Assembly (NCBI GenBank): GCA_963976815.1
Contig: CAXBLU010000001.1
Span: 496,001 to 560,000, forward strand
Direction of reading: 5' to 3'
From: JAHRVQ01 sp963976815
GTDB lineage: Bacteria > Pseudomonadota > Gammaproteobacteria > Pseudomonadales > Azotimanducaceae
Length of the DNA stretch: 64,000 nt
Shown: one piece after another, positions 8,667 to 18,011 of the stretch
Numbering within the stretch: position 1 is the first letter of the stretch
How the letters are laid out: the number at the start of each line of letters is the position of its first letter
The notes under the pieces: generated by a model
The model's input: the letters and a program-made list of their open reading frames with translations, nothing else
What the model was told of the DNA's origin: nothing
Databases searched by the model: none
Program-made: the position numbers and the translations under genes

Positions 8667-9812
8667 TTAGGAGGGAGACATATCTACTCTGCGCCAATAA
8701 TCAGCGAGGTCCACCACCTGGCCCGTTGCTACGGCCTCGTCAATGGCAAAACAGGTTGTGGCTGCACTTAAGCCTGCATCAATCCCGGCACTCATTTGCC
8801 CCGAGCCCGTCATAACCTGAAACAATTCCGCAGCCAGCACGGGATCCCCGCCCCCATGCATACCGCTGGACCCGGTGCCCATTTGCTGGGTTTCCGTGTG
8901 AAAGCCGATTTGTTGTAATTCGATCGCGCCGGTCATGACGTCGGCCCGCAGCGTCCCTTCTGTTCCACAAATATATAAGCGGCGTTCGGGAATGGCGGTA
9001 TTGGCGCTCATATGAAAAGTGGCACGAACCCGATTCTCGAACTCCAAAATCACAACCTGATTATCCAATATATCCTTGTCGGCCAAGAAAGGGTTTTCAC
9101 CTCGCGCCTGTCCTCGATGATATCGGTAGGCTTCAAAGCCATCCCGATGCTGCTCAATTCGATCAATATGAAAGGCATTTTCAGGTGTAAAAAAATTAGT
9201 GCCACCAAAGGATGCAACGCGACTGGCGCGACTGTCGACTAACCAGTTGACGATATCAATATCATGGGAACACTTTTCGAGCACATGGGAGCCAGCCAGA
9301 CGGCTATGTCGTCGCCAATCACCATGGATAAATCCGCCATGGTTAAAGTGAAGTGTTTCGTTAAATTCGAGGCTAATGATCTCGCCTATTTCACCTGCCT
9401 GGAGCAATTGTTTAATCTTTCGATAGTGAGGTGAGTACCGGAGCGTGAAGCCAATGACAAACTGCCGACCAGAATCCAACCAGGCATCCCGCATCCGGAG
9501 ACAATCTTTAAAAGTTGTTGCAAGGGGTTTTTGGCAGAAGACGTGCTTACCTGCTTCAAAGGCGGCAATCGTATGGTCTGCGTGTTGGCTGTTAAGAGAA
9601 GCGATCATGACCCAATCACAATCGGATTGAACAACCTCAGCAGCATTTTTAGCGACATCACCGGTAAATGACAACTGCTGAATCGCGGCATGAACCGCTT
9701 CGGGGTCCGGATCAAAAAGATTGGAGAATTGAACGGCTGGAGACTGTTTCTTTAGCAGACTCGCAACGTACTGCCCCATCGCGCCCGCGCCGATGATGCC
9801 GACCTGAACCAT
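8667..9812 (-). CDS. Gfo/Idh/MocA-family oxidoreductase
   Basis: NAD(P)-dependent dehydrogenase of 381 residues, usually acting on sugars, inositols or related polyols. N-terminal Rossmann motif GIIGAGAMG (5-13), the conserved lysine motif as QKPLATT (94-100), and the central active-site block EKCSHDIDIVNW (179-190) with the catalytic His in place. The C-terminal domain contains the histidine/glycine-rich GMHGGGDPVLA near residue 320. Substrate unknown. Lies 13 bases downstream of the 130-residue membrane protein gene on the same strand, so they may be co-transcribed. Confidence 0.9.
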   Translation of the reverse strand: MVQVGIIGAGAMGQYVASLLKKQSPAVQFSNLFDPDPEAVHAAIQQLSFTGDVAKNAAEVVQSDCDWVMIASLNSQHADHTIAAFEAGKHVFCQKPLATTFKDCLRMRDAWLDSGRQFVIGFTLRYSPHYRKIKQLLQAGEIGEIISLEFNETLHFNHGGFIHGDWRRHSRLAGSHVLEKCSHDIDIVNWLVDSRASRVASFGGTNFFTPENAFHIDRIEQHRDGFEAYRYHRGQARGENPFLADKDILDNQVVILEFENRVRATFHMSANTAIPERRLYICGTEGTLRADVMTGAIELQQIGFHTETQQMGTGSSGMHGGGDPVLAAELFQVMTGSGQMSAGIDAGLSAATTCFAIDEAVATGQVVDLADYWRRVDMSPS

Positions 9813-9825
9813 ATAAATCTCGGGT

Positions 9826-10218
9826 CTAGTCGCCGGACAACATTACAGTCTTATCATCTTCGACGGTGCCTGAATAATCCTGGTTTAGGTTATACATCAC
9901 CTCTTCCTCCTTTCGGCCGCGCTGAACAAACTGCATCAAAACAATTTGTTCAAGTCGATAGTAAAGTTCACGATCGGGGATAAATGAAAACTTTTCCTGG
10001 AGCTGAGTGATTGATGCTGACTTCTTCGACTCCAGATACTGCAATATTTGAAGTTGAGTGCCCGTTAGAGTTTCTCGAACCTTCCACCATTCAACATCTG
10101 GATCATTACCTGCCGCCGCAACAGGCTTGTCGCCTTTAACTAACAGTTTAGCGATGCCAAAACCAAGGCAAAGACCCACAACACCTGAGATCCCAATAGC
10201 TACCATCCCATCCATCAT
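9826..10218 (-). CDS. Membrane-anchored small protein with winged-helix-like domain
   Basis: 130 residues. One hydrophobic segment at about 5-25 (IGISGVVGLCLGFGIAKLLV), then a soluble domain from about 45 to 110 with helix-turn-helix-like pattern (TGTQLQILQYLESKKSASIT and PDRELYYRLEQIVLMQFVQR) and an acidic tail. The layout suggests a one-TM protein with a cytosolic winged helix, perhaps a membrane-tethered regulator. The family is not recognised. ATG at 10218 follows AAGGAG; a second ATG immediately downstream is also possible. Upstream, 112 bases separate it from the divergent BamA-like gene. Confidence 0.7.
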   Translation of the reverse strand: MMDGMVAIGISGVVGLCLGFGIAKLLVKGDKPVAAAGNDPDVEWWKVRETLTGTQLQILQYLESKKSASITQLQEKFSFIPDRELYYRLEQIVLMQFVQRGRKEEEVMYNLNQDYSGTVEDDKTVMLSGD

Positions 10219-10354
10219 TGCACTCCTTGTTCTTCTTTGATTACTGCTAATGCTTCACCTAGATTACGGTATCAGGTGTTCTGATTCCAATCTTTAAGTG
10301 ACTTAAAAACCGTCCCCATGGTTTAATTCGATGGTCTCAGAACTGGCTGGATGT

Positions 10355-12058
10355 ATGTCAAAAAACAAACAACTGTACCTGTCCTCACGGGTTCGACTCA
10401 TTGCTGTGCTTCTGATGGTGATACCAGCCTCACCTACCCTTGCTCAGGAAGGAGCAGATTGCACACCAACATTCGAGCCATCGACAGCCAGCTATGACTT
10501 CCACCGTACTGAATTGCCAGAATTAGGTGACAAAAAAGTAGGTCAGATACACGTCACTCGACTACCGATTTTTGACGAAAACGATGAGGACGAGAACTAT
10601 TGGCTATACCGATTGGCCAATCGCATCCACTATTTGACCCAGGAACAGAATATTCGCGAACAGTTACTGTTTAAAGAAGGCGATGCATATCGAACCAGAG
10701 AAATTCAAGAGTCGGCACGCTTACTCAGGGACCTGGGCCACCTCTACGATGCCAATATCCAAACCACCTCAACCTGTGGTGACACAGTGGACCTTGAGGT
10801 CGTCACCCGAGATGTCTGGTCCCTTACCGTTGATGCTTCATTTGCCCGATCAGGAGGCGAAAATGACTTCCGGTTAGGTCTGGGAGAAACCAACCTTTTC
10901 GGAACCGGGCAAAAAATTTCGGTATTTACCGAAGAAGATGACGAACGTAAATCCACCAGCTTTGCCTACCAGAACCGGAACGTCAAAGGCAGCCGCGTTC
11001 GAACCAAACTGCTCATTCAAGACAGCGATGACGGCGATCAATACTCTGGGCAAATATTTTTACCTTTTTACGCATTGGATACACGTCGCGCCTGGGGCGT
11101 GACAGTCAATCAACTCGAACGAGTTGATACTCAGTACTTTCGCGGAGACGATATAACCGAGGTGCGCCATGATATTGAGTCTATGAGTGCCTACTATGGT
11201 TTCTCGAAAGGTCTAGTGAATGGAAAAGCTCGCCGGTGGAGTCTAGGCTACCGATACGTAGAAGAGAAATTCGAACGAACCATCGACCTCCCCGCCCCCA
11301 CCACCCTGCCGATTGCTAAGGAGCTTTCTTACCCGTTTGTTAACCTCGAAATTGTCGAGGACAACTACACCACAGCATTTAACCTGGACCAAATCAATCG
11401 AACAGAGGACCTGCATCTTGGCTACACCCTCAGGTTTAACCTTGGTTACGCTGCGGAAAGCCTGGGTTCGGATCAAGACCGGTTGGTGTTTAATGGCTCA
11501 TTTGCCGACACTATACTGTACAACGAAAAAATCCTGCTTCGTCACAGACTCACATGGGAGGGGTTACATAACTACGACACCAGCAGCTCCGAAGATATTG
11601 TTATTGACTACAACCTGACTTACTTCCGCAGTCAGACGACCCACAGATCCTTCTTTGCGGCGCTTAACATGACCTACTCGAAGCACCTCGATAGTCATCG
11701 ACAGATTCTATTGGGGGGTGAGAATGGTGTCCGTGGGTTTGACCGTCGCCTGCAATCCGGTGACCGTAGAGTTGTGCTTACTTTAGAAGAACGGCAGTAC
11801 ACCAATTATCATTTGTTAAATCTCGCCTATCTTGGGTTTGCGGTCTTTATTGATGTTGGGCGAGCCTGGGACCCGGATGTTGACGAAGGCTTTGAAGATG
11901 ATTATTTGGCAAGTGCCGGATTTGGTATCCGACTCGCTTCAAGTAAATCGGATTCAGCCAGGGTTGTTCATATCGACTTTGCCTTTCCTCTGACTAACCG
12001 GGGCGAGCCCGAGGTAAACAGCAGTGATGTCTCATTGAACATCAAGAGTTCGCTCTAA
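10355..12058 (+). CDS. BamA/TamA-like outer-membrane barrel protein
   Basis: 567 residues. Signal peptide through ASPTLA, about 30 residues. One POTRA-like module follows (LLFKEGDAYRTREIQESARL ... DTVDLEVVTRDVWSLT), then a C-terminal barrel of the surface-antigen type, with the lid-loop-like GGENGVRGFDRR and a strand containing AVFIDVGRAW. Shorter than BamA (about 800, five POTRAs), so not BamA itself; perhaps a specialised Omp85-family translocase. An in-frame ATG at 10331 gives eight extra residues; 10355 gives a cleaner signal peptide. Convergent with the LOG-family gene, 16 bases apart. Confidence 0.85.
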   Translation: MSKNKQLYLSSRVRLIAVLLMVIPASPTLAQEGADCTPTFEPSTASYDFHRTELPELGDKKVGQIHVTRLPIFDENDEDENYWLYRLANRIHYLTQEQNIREQLLFKEGDAYRTREIQESARLLRDLGHLYDANIQTTSTCGDTVDLEVVTRDVWSLTVDASFARSGGENDFRLGLGETNLFGTGQKISVFTEEDDERKSTSFAYQNRNVKGSRVRTKLLIQDSDDGDQYSGQIFLPFYALDTRRAWGVTVNQLERVDTQYFRGDDITEVRHDIESMSAYYGFSKGLVNGKARRWSLGYRYVEEKFERTIDLPAPTTLPIAKELSYPFVNLEIVEDNYTTAFNLDQINRTEDLHLGYTLRFNLGYAAESLGSDQDRLVFNGSFADTILYNEKILLRHRLTWEGLHNYDTSSSEDIVIDYNLTYFRSQTTHRSFFAALNMTYSKHLDSHRQILLGGENGVRGFDRRLQSGDRRVVLTLEERQYTNYHLLNLAYLGFAVFIDVGRAWDPDVDEGFEDDYLASAGFGIRLASSKSDSARVVHIDFAFPLTNRGEPEVNSSDVSLNIKSSL

Positions 12059-12074
12059 CACTGCCAAACATTTG

Positions 12075-12638
12075 CTACCACTTAGCCAGCGTAGGTGCCT
12101 CGTAATCCGTCATTTTCGTTAATAGCGGATCGACCTGCTCATCCACCAGAAGCATTTCCAGATGTCCCGGTTTGACCAGCTGGTGGCTAGCGGCGTTCTG
12201 TAGAAACGCCAAAAGCAAGTCAAAGTAACCACTAGGATTGAGGATCCCGACGGGTTTTTGGTGGTGCCCAAGTTGTGCCCAGGTGAGAGTTTCAAACAGC
12301 TCATCCAATGTACCAAAGCCGCCCGGCATGGCAATAAAACCATCAGAAGCTTCTACCATCTGAGCTTTACGTTCATGCATGGAATCCACTATCACCAACT
12401 CAGAGATTCCCGGATGATGGACTTCCTTGTCTCTCAAAGACTGAGGGATAATACCTAGCACCTCTCCTTCAGCGGCAAGGGCTGCATCAGCCAATATCCC
12501 CATTAAGCCCACACTACCACCACCGTATACGAGCCTGATCCGCCGTTTTGCGAGGTTCGTGCCGAGGGATTCAGCAAGGGCAAGAAATTCAGGTGAATCC
12601 CCGGTACTTGCCCCGCAATAAACGCAAATGCTCTTCAA
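12075..12638 (-). CDS. LOG-family nucleotide phosphoribohydrolase (TIGR00730)
   Basis: Rossmann-fold protein that in characterised members splits nucleoside 5'-monophosphates to base plus ribose 5-phosphate. The signature PGGxGTxxE is present as MPGGFGTLDE, preceded by an Arg-containing segment. I start it at TTG 12638, giving MKSICVYCGAS and 187 residues, the normal family beginning; the frame continues upstream to 12737 but those residues lie inside the preceding esterase gene and match nothing expected. GAGAG lies about nine bases before the TTG. The start is 10 bases past the esterase stop, so the two form an operon. Confidence 0.85.
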   Translation of the reverse strand: MKSICVYCGASTGDSPEFLALAESLGTNLAKRRIRLVYGGGSVGLMGILADAALAAEGEVLGIIPQSLRDKEVHHPGISELVIVDSMHERKAQMVEASDGFIAMPGGFGTLDELFETLTWAQLGHHQKPVGILNPSGYFDLLLAFLQNAASHQLVKPGHLEMLLVDEQVDPLLTKMTDYEAPTLAKW

Positions 12639-12648
12639 CTGCAAACTC

Positions 12649-14457
12649 TCACAAACTCGCTTTACATTGGAGGGACTTATACTCCTCGTCAGTCGTGTTA
12701 CGGAAAAGCCGGGCATAGCCCGCACAACGGTCGGCAAGGGTTTTAAATGATTGATCCTGCATAAATTCCGCTTTAATACCGCTCAACGTGACAAGCTCAT
12801 CCGTCATTCTTATGCCCGCATCCCGGGTTGTATCCAGCACCATAAGTCGATCCGCTCCCCCGGCGTTGGTCCAGGGTCCCCATTGCACTTCCTGGCCATC
12901 GCGCCCTGTTGCTGGGTTGCCGCTGTAGGCAAACTCCGCCCAGTAGGACATCATGCTTTTTGATAATTCGTCCCGGGCAGGCTTACCTTCTTCGCCGTAA
13001 ATATCTAGACCAAAGCCCTGAAAGTTACCAAAGATGAATCCTATTTCCATGCCGTGACCCGCGCCGATAACCGTAGCCAGGTCAAAGCCAAAGACCGACT
13101 TCTCTTCATCCCAGTCAAAACGGTAAGCAAACACCGGTTCCGATTGCGCAGCGGTCAAAGCGGTTGCGATGCTGTCAACACCACTAGCTTTCCAGGCGTT
13201 ACTGCCATAGCGGGCATCTCGATTGTAGGCGTCCTCATCCTTAAGCCCGTAGGGAATGCCAAAAATTGTTTTAGTTTCGTTGCCGCTTAACATCATAAAC
13301 AACTTCACTTCGTCGCGGTTTGTCCCCAGCATCACGGGCGTCACGTTGTAATTATTCGAATCAGAAAACAGCTCAGCAGACTGTATATCCTCTGACAGAA
13401 CATAACCGTCACCAAACACCGCAGGCGCGTCTAACACCCCACCCATTGACCCCTGATAGAGGGTGAGTATTTCCCCTGCTGACTGGGATCTTAGCAAAGC
13501 GACAATATCCGCCTGAGTCATCTCTTCCTGTTGACGTTTTGCATCTTGCCGATCAGTTGCCTGTCCAGAACGAACCAGTAACAAGTTAACAATCTCAGCA
13601 GAACTAAAGTCATGCCCAGGTATCTCTGCATCGGAATAGTGTTCTGCCTCCGCCATTGTACTGACAAATAAGCCACCGCTTTGAACAATAGCCTTGTGAT
13701 ACAGACCAGCCGCAAGGGGGGACGCCATCATCGTGAGTACATTAGCTCCGCCGGCTGACTCGCCAAAAATTGTGACGTTGGTAGGATCACCACCGAAGTT
13801 AGTAATATTGTTTTGGGTCCAACTCAATGCCTGGACAATATCCAGGGTCCCGTAGTTGCCCGAGTGATCCGACGGTGAACCCACTTCGCTGCGAAGCGCC
13901 GGATGAGTGAACCAACCCATGGGGCCCAAGCGATAATTCATTGTCACCACTACAACATTATGAGCCTGCGCCAGGTTCGCCCCCTGATAAGTTGGGCTAC
14001 CACCGTGTCCAATCGAATTGCCGCCACCATGAATCCAAAACATCACCGGCAGAGTTCCTGGTTTTGCACCGGCGGGCCGCCAGATGTTCAAGTACAGGCA
14101 ATCCTCATCACCCACCGGCTTACCGTAGTCCTCGGATTTTGCACCCGCAAGGCCGCTCCCGATCTGAGGACAAACAGCTGAATAGTCCAGCGCCTGGAAC
14201 TGCTCCGACCGGCCCTCGGGAGGACGGGGCGCACGCCAACGATTGTTTCCTACTGGCGGCGCCGCAAATGGGATACCTAACCAGGCAGAACTACCATTCG
14301 GCTCTAGATAGCCGACCACCGGACCCTGTTCGGTAGTGACCGTTGTTGAGTCATCTGCCACATTAGGTTTTACCTCGGTCTCAGCATCTCGGTTGGCAAA
14401 CCACAAACCAATACCCACAACCGCAACCAGTAACACAACAACTAGCGTCTTCTTCAT
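12649..14457 (-). CDS. Type-B carboxylesterase/lipase family protein
   Basis: 602 residues with an N-terminal hydrophobic segment (TLVVVLLVAVVGIGLWFA), either uncleaved anchor or signal peptide, so exported or membrane-tethered. Family signatures are EDCLYLN at 118-124, oxyanion-hole HGGG at 143-146, nucleophile Ser234 in GESAGG, and catalytic His in AGHGMEIGFIFGN. Hydrolyses carboxylic esters; natural substrate unknown. Expressed leftward, followed after 10 bases by the LOG gene and preceded at 24 bases by a phosphatase-like gene, so probably a three-gene unit. Confidence 0.92.
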   Translation of the reverse strand: MKKTLVVVLLVAVVGIGLWFANRDAETEVKPNVADDSTTVTTEQGPVVGYLEPNGSSAWLGIPFAAPPVGNNRWRAPRPPEGRSEQFQALDYSAVCPQIGSGLAGAKSEDYGKPVGDEDCLYLNIWRPAGAKPGTLPVMFWIHGGGNSIGHGGSPTYQGANLAQAHNVVVVTMNYRLGPMGWFTHPALRSEVGSPSDHSGNYGTLDIVQALSWTQNNITNFGGDPTNVTIFGESAGGANVLTMMASPLAAGLYHKAIVQSGGLFVSTMAEAEHYSDAEIPGHDFSSAEIVNLLLVRSGQATDRQDAKRQQEEMTQADIVALLRSQSAGEILTLYQGSMGGVLDAPAVFGDGYVLSEDIQSAELFSDSNNYNVTPVMLGTNRDEVKLFMMLSGNETKTIFGIPYGLKDEDAYNRDARYGSNAWKASGVDSIATALTAAQSEPVFAYRFDWDEEKSVFGFDLATVIGAGHGMEIGFIFGNFQGFGLDIYGEEGKPARDELSKSMMSYWAEFAYSGNPATGRDGQEVQWGPWTNAGGADRLMVLDTTRDAGIRMTDELVTLSGIKAEFMQDQSFKTLADRCAGYARLFRNTTDEEYKSLQCKASL

Positions 14458-14481
14458 AAACTCACTCCAATATAGTTCGAG

Positions 14482-14940
14482 CTACAGGGATTCAATTTGG
14501 TCCGCAGGAATTGCCAAAAATTGTTGCCATGCCGGCTCCATATCGGCCATCCATTTTTCCAACAATGGCGAACGACATTCTGCTTCAGGCAAACCCAAAC
14601 GAGATTTCAAATAGTGGTAGTTAAAAGCAGAAACTCTGGCGTTCACCACGCAGTGGATCCAGACCTTGCTCGGTTCTAGCGACTTCATAATACCCATAAA
14701 AAGATTAAGGTGATGAAGTTCCGGCGCCTCCCAGGGAACAGGAATATGGATGTACACCATTCCCAGCCGGCTAACAATACTGCCCTCGTCAGCAAGGGCA
14801 TGGGTACCGTCCGGCATGGCCAAATTAATCACAACTTCCACACCGGCATCTTTGATCGCTCGGAACTGATCCTGGGTCGGTTGTCCCGAGGTCGCTACCG
14901 TGTCGGTCATTTGATAGTAGTTAGTGATTTCGCTTAGCAT
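14482..14940 (-). CDS. Tyrosine-phosphatase-like protein (DUF442/BLH-type)
   Basis: 152 residues. The active-site loop is HCVVNARVSAF: the cysteine and arginine are separated by four residues (CX4R), as in DUF442/beta-lactamase-hydrolase-like proteins, rather than five as in classical tyrosine phosphatases. The N-terminal block YYQMTDTVATSGQPTQDQF and INLAMPDGTHAL fit this family. Start placed at ATG 14940; the frame extends to 15000 but lacks family similarity there. Cytosolic, substrate unknown. Same strand as, and 24 bases before, the carboxylesterase. Confidence 0.78.
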   Translation of the reverse strand: MLSEITNYYQMTDTVATSGQPTQDQFRAIKDAGVEVVINLAMPDGTHALADEGSIVSRLGMVYIHIPVPWEAPELHHLNLFMGIMKSLEPSKVWIHCVVNARVSAFNYHYLKSRLGLPEAECRSPLLEKWMADMEPAWQQFLAIPADQIESL

Positions 14941-15113
14941 CACTATATCTCGCTGGATTCTGATCAGGACGCACAAAGTTAACACCTTATTCGGTCTCAT
15001 TCAGCCTCATTTATTCTCGCCATCCATAGATCGCTCCAACATGCCTGGGCGATTGAAAAGTGGTTTAGACCAGGGCCATACTCAGCACACCTTTTTGTGG
15101 AATCGATTATCAG

Positions 15114-15737
15114 ATGGAAGATCAATGGCTTACCTGGGCCAAACGACTACAAGCCATTGCCAGCACTGGACTTCACTTCGGTGAGAGCGATTTTGATAAA
15201 GAACGCTACCAAGACATTTTTACCATCGCCAACGATATGCTCGCCCAGCTCGGCCAGCTACCCATCAAGACCATTGTAGGCCTGGCTCCGGATTCCAAAG
15301 ATGGCTATGCCACGCCCAAAGTCGATGTCAGGGGTGCAGTTTTTAAAGGGGATCAGATCTTACTTGTCAGAGAGAAACTTGATGGACTTTGGACCCTACC
15401 CGGAGGTTACGCTGATGTCTGCATTAGCCCTTCGGAAAATATCGAAAAAGAAGTGTCTGAAGAAGCGAATATTCAAGTGAAAGCCGAGCGACTGTATGGA
15501 TTAGTTCATAAGGCCAGACATGAATACGATATGGATAGCCGCGACTTTTACAAACTGTACTTTTTATGTCGGCAAACAGACTCCGCTGAGCCAACGGCTG
15601 GAATGGAAACCCTGGATGCCCGGTTCTTTCCGCTGAATAATTTACCCCCACTCTCTACCGGCAGAGTAATTGAAAAGCACATTTTGCTTGCGGCGGAGTA
15701 TCTACAAAATCCCGGTCGACCACCTGTGTTTGACTAA
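15114..15737 (+). CDS. NUDIX hydrolase with N-terminal helical domain
   Basis: 207 residues. An N-terminal helical part of about 65 residues (WLTWAKRLQAIASTGLHF) matches the domain found before some NUDIX domains of the ADP-ribose/sugar-nucleotide type. The NUDIX box reads GGYADVCISPSENIEKEVSE followed by EANI, with the metal-binding glutamates present and Arg replaced by Lys (KEVSEE). It probably hydrolyses a nucleoside diphosphate linked to another moiety; exact substrate unknown. Divergent from the phosphatase-like gene with 173 bases between the starts. Confidence 0.88.
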   Translation: MEDQWLTWAKRLQAIASTGLHFGESDFDKERYQDIFTIANDMLAQLGQLPIKTIVGLAPDSKDGYATPKVDVRGAVFKGDQILLVREKLDGLWTLPGGYADVCISPSENIEKEVSEEANIQVKAERLYGLVHKARHEYDMDSRDFYKLYFLCRQTDSAEPTAGMETLDARFFPLNNLPPLSTGRVIEKHILLAAEYLQNPGRPPVFD

Positions 15738-15776
15738 CCGGTTTCAAGTAATTGATGTCCCAAACAAACGGAGTAG

Positions 15777-16535
15777 ATGAGTATGAACGAATTGGAAAAA
15801 ATTGGACTGGAAGCCGTCGACAGGTTTATCACAACTTTTAACAGCCGTGACACCGACGCGTGGGCGGACACCCTACAATTTCCCCATGTAAGACCCTCGC
15901 CATTTGGTCCAATTCGCGTGATCGCTGATAAGGCCAGCTACGTGTCTAACTTTGACTATGGCCCAACCATCAACTCGGGCTGGGATCACTCGGAATGGGA
16001 CTACAAACACTTTCTGCATCGATCACCCAACAAATTACATGTGGCGGGACAATGGAGTCGCTATAACAAAGAAGGCAAAAAGATCCTCACCACACCTATC
16101 GTTTATATTGTCACGCTGCTTGATGGTCATTGGGGAATTCAATCAAGATTTGGCTGTGACTTTGCCGATGATGACGACGTCACCGGTTTCGAAACCAGAG
16201 TTTTTCGCCACTTTGAAGCTTTCGTCAATCACTATAATCATGGCAACCTGGAAGCCTGCGCTGAACTCCTAAACTATCCCCATTTTCGCATTGAACCCGG
16301 CCAGCTTAACGAGCTCACAACCCCGGCAGAATTCAAACAGGAGGTTGATCACATCACCATAGACAGTTTAATGGCAATTCAGACTGGCAAAAAGAGCATG
16401 AACCTGGCCGTCGACCTCACCCTGACCCAAGCCGGCAATACCCTTATGCGCCAGGGCATAATTAACGTCACCGACCGAGACAACCACCTCGGCATCCAGG
16501 CCATCTCCCTCCTAGACCCCACCGCCACTGAATAA
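15777..16535 (+). CDS. Tandem NTF2/SnoaL-like protein
   Basis: 252 residues, soluble, no signal peptide. Made of two related halves: DRFITTFNSRDTDAWADTLQ plus FPHVR in the first, FEAFVNHYNHGNLEACAELL plus NYPHFR in the second, so an internal duplication of a cone-shaped NTF2-like fold. Such folds serve as isomerases, hydratases or ligand pockets; no catalytic residues can be assigned. ATG 15777 follows GGAG. Lies 39 bases after the NUDIX gene, same strand. The repeat region begins immediately after its stop. Confidence 0.75.
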   Translation: MSMNELEKIGLEAVDRFITTFNSRDTDAWADTLQFPHVRPSPFGPIRVIADKASYVSNFDYGPTINSGWDHSEWDYKHFLHRSPNKLHVAGQWSRYNKEGKKILTTPIVYIVTLLDGHWGIQSRFGCDFADDDDVTGFETRVFRHFEAFVNHYNHGNLEACAELLNYPHFRIEPGQLNELTTPAEFKQEVDHITIDSLMAIQTGKKSMNLAVDLTLTQAGNTLMRQGIINVTDRDNHLGIQAISLLDPTATE

Positions 16536-16540
16536 CAAAC

Positions 16541-16676
16541 GCATCTAATAGAAAAAATCGACCCGTAGCTCCCAACTAATCAACAATGTGCCACCATCAC
16601 GCAGGAAAGCATCTAATTTGAGAATTGATCCGTAGCTCACAGCACTACCGCCAATGTGCGAACATCGCGCAGGAGA
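16541..16676. repeat. Degenerate 68-bp direct repeat, two copies
   Basis: GCATCTAAT at 16541 and 16609 each begin a similar stretch: an A/T-rich segment, CCGTAGCTC, an AC-rich part, CAATGTG, then CACGCAGGA or CGCGCAGGA. Period is 68 bases with many changes. The second copy runs into the start of the first 143-bp unit, so this looks like a decayed leader of that array. Confidence 0.65.
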
Positions 16677-17231
16677 GCGTATTCGAGGCCGGCGCTGCAA
16701 GGCGAAAGTTGTCGAAACTGCGGAGCTTATACGTCATAAATGAGCAAGTTGAGGCCACTTTCAACGCCGCAGCGCCAACGCAAATAGCCCAACCCCGTGA
16801 TGGCACATCGCGCAGGAGAGCGTCATCGAGGCCGCAGCCGCAAGGCAAATTCTAACGAGACCGCGGAGCTTATAGATCATAAGTGAGCAAGTTGAGACCA
16901 CTTTCAACGCCGCGGCTGCAACGCAGATAGCTCAACCCCGTGATGGCACATCGCGCAGGAGAGCGTCATCGAGGCCGGCGCTGCAAGGCAAATTTCAACG
17001 AGACCGCGGAGTTTATACGCCATAAATGAGCAGGTTGAGGCGAAATTTAACGCCGCGGCTGCAACGCAGATAGCTCTCCTGCGTGATGGCACATCGCGCA
17101 GGAGAGCGTCATCGAGGCCGGCGCTGCAAGGCAAATTTCAACGAGACCGCGGAGTTTATACGCCATAAATGAGCAGGTTGAGGCGAAATTTAACGCAGCA
17201 GCGCCAACGCAGATAGCTCTCCTGCGTGATG
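16666..17231. repeat. Four tandem copies of a 143-bp palindromic element
   Basis: CGCGCAGGAGAGCG recurs at 16666, 16809, 16952 and 17095, exactly 143 bases apart. Each unit is an imperfect palindrome: CGCAGGAGAGC and GGCGCTGC near the left end mirror GCAGCGCC and GCTCTCCTGCG near the right, around a centre with GGAGTTTATACGCCATAAAT. Copies three and four are nearly identical; the first is the most diverged. It carries no credible gene, although short frames run through it. The array ends two bases before the stop of the DUF169 gene. It fills nearly all of the 696-base gap between genes. Confidence 0.95.
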
Positions 17232-18011
17232 TCAGTAGGAAGCGCCCATCCCGGCCCGCACATCATTATTAACCCCATAAGGCGCAATCGGAAACCTCAA
17301 GCCGTTCTTAGACAACGCTTCCAATCCAGCAATAACCTTAGGCAAAAACCGAGGCGGGATTGCCATCAACAACTCATCATCCATCACGCCACCGTAGCGT
17401 CGCTCCGCAAAACACGGAATTGATAAACTAGGCTCATCGGTCTTAAGGGCCCTGCCCCAGGAATCTGCGCAGGAGGATTCTCCGACGCAGCCAAAGTCCA
17501 ACTTTTTGAATCCAATAAACTGTAAGCCGTTAATAAACAGAATCATCTGGGCAGGCGTTGCATAGATCAGACAAATATCCGGTGGATTCAGCCGTTCACT
17601 TGCAAGGGGGCTAACCGCCATCGCTTCAAACTGCCCATGCTCTAACACATCCATTGAAGCTTGATGGGCCGCGGCATCCTCTGCGGTCCCGTACCAGACA
17701 CCGTGCATTCGATTTCCGGAAAGCCACTCTTCGTTACGGGGATGCAGTCCAATCACAGTGCCACATTGTGCGCCCACCAGATCATCCATGGTGATGCCCA
17801 CGGTCCACCCATTGCGGCAGGCCTGACCCACAATCTGATCTGTAGTATGAACATCCCTGGGCCGTCGAATCTTCGGAATCGCCTCCATATCAGCTTTAGT
17901 CTTAAACATTTTCATGCCGATTGGTGTGGCACGGAGCCTTAACAATCGGTTCAGATCGTCGACAATTTTTGGAAAGTCAAAACTAGACTCATCGGTTGTA
18001 ATTAGGCTCAT
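17232..18011 (-). CDS. DUF169 domain protein
   Basis: 259 residues, soluble. DUF169 features are ACRNGWTVGITMDDLVGAQC with paired cysteines, SSCADSWGRAL and SIPCFAERRYGG; several conserved cysteines suggest metal or cofactor binding, but the family's function is unknown. ATG at 18011 overlaps the stop of the MelB-type transporter by 4 bases, so the two are translationally coupled and may act on the same compound. The stop lies directly beside the 143-bp repeat array. Confidence 0.85.
   Translation of the reverse strand: MSLITTDESSFDFPKIVDDLNRLLRLRATPIGMKMFKTKADMEAIPKIRRPRDVHTTDQIVGQACRNGWTVGITMDDLVGAQCGTVIGLHPRNEEWLSGNRMHGVWYGTAEDAAAHQASMDVLEHGQFEAMAVSPLASERLNPPDICLIYATPAQMILFINGLQFIGFKKLDFGCVGESSCADSWGRALKTDEPSLSIPCFAERRYGGVMDDELLMAIPPRFLPKVIAGLEALSKNGLRFPIAPYGVNNDVRAGMGASY

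Noticed and set aside
16625..17134. Frames on both strands inside the 143-bp repeat array
   Set aside because: Their residues follow the DNA repeat period and occur once per unit; no codon bias or ribosome site.
16666..17231. CRISPR array
   Set aside because: Units are 143 bases long, adjacent, with no unique spacers and no cas genes near.
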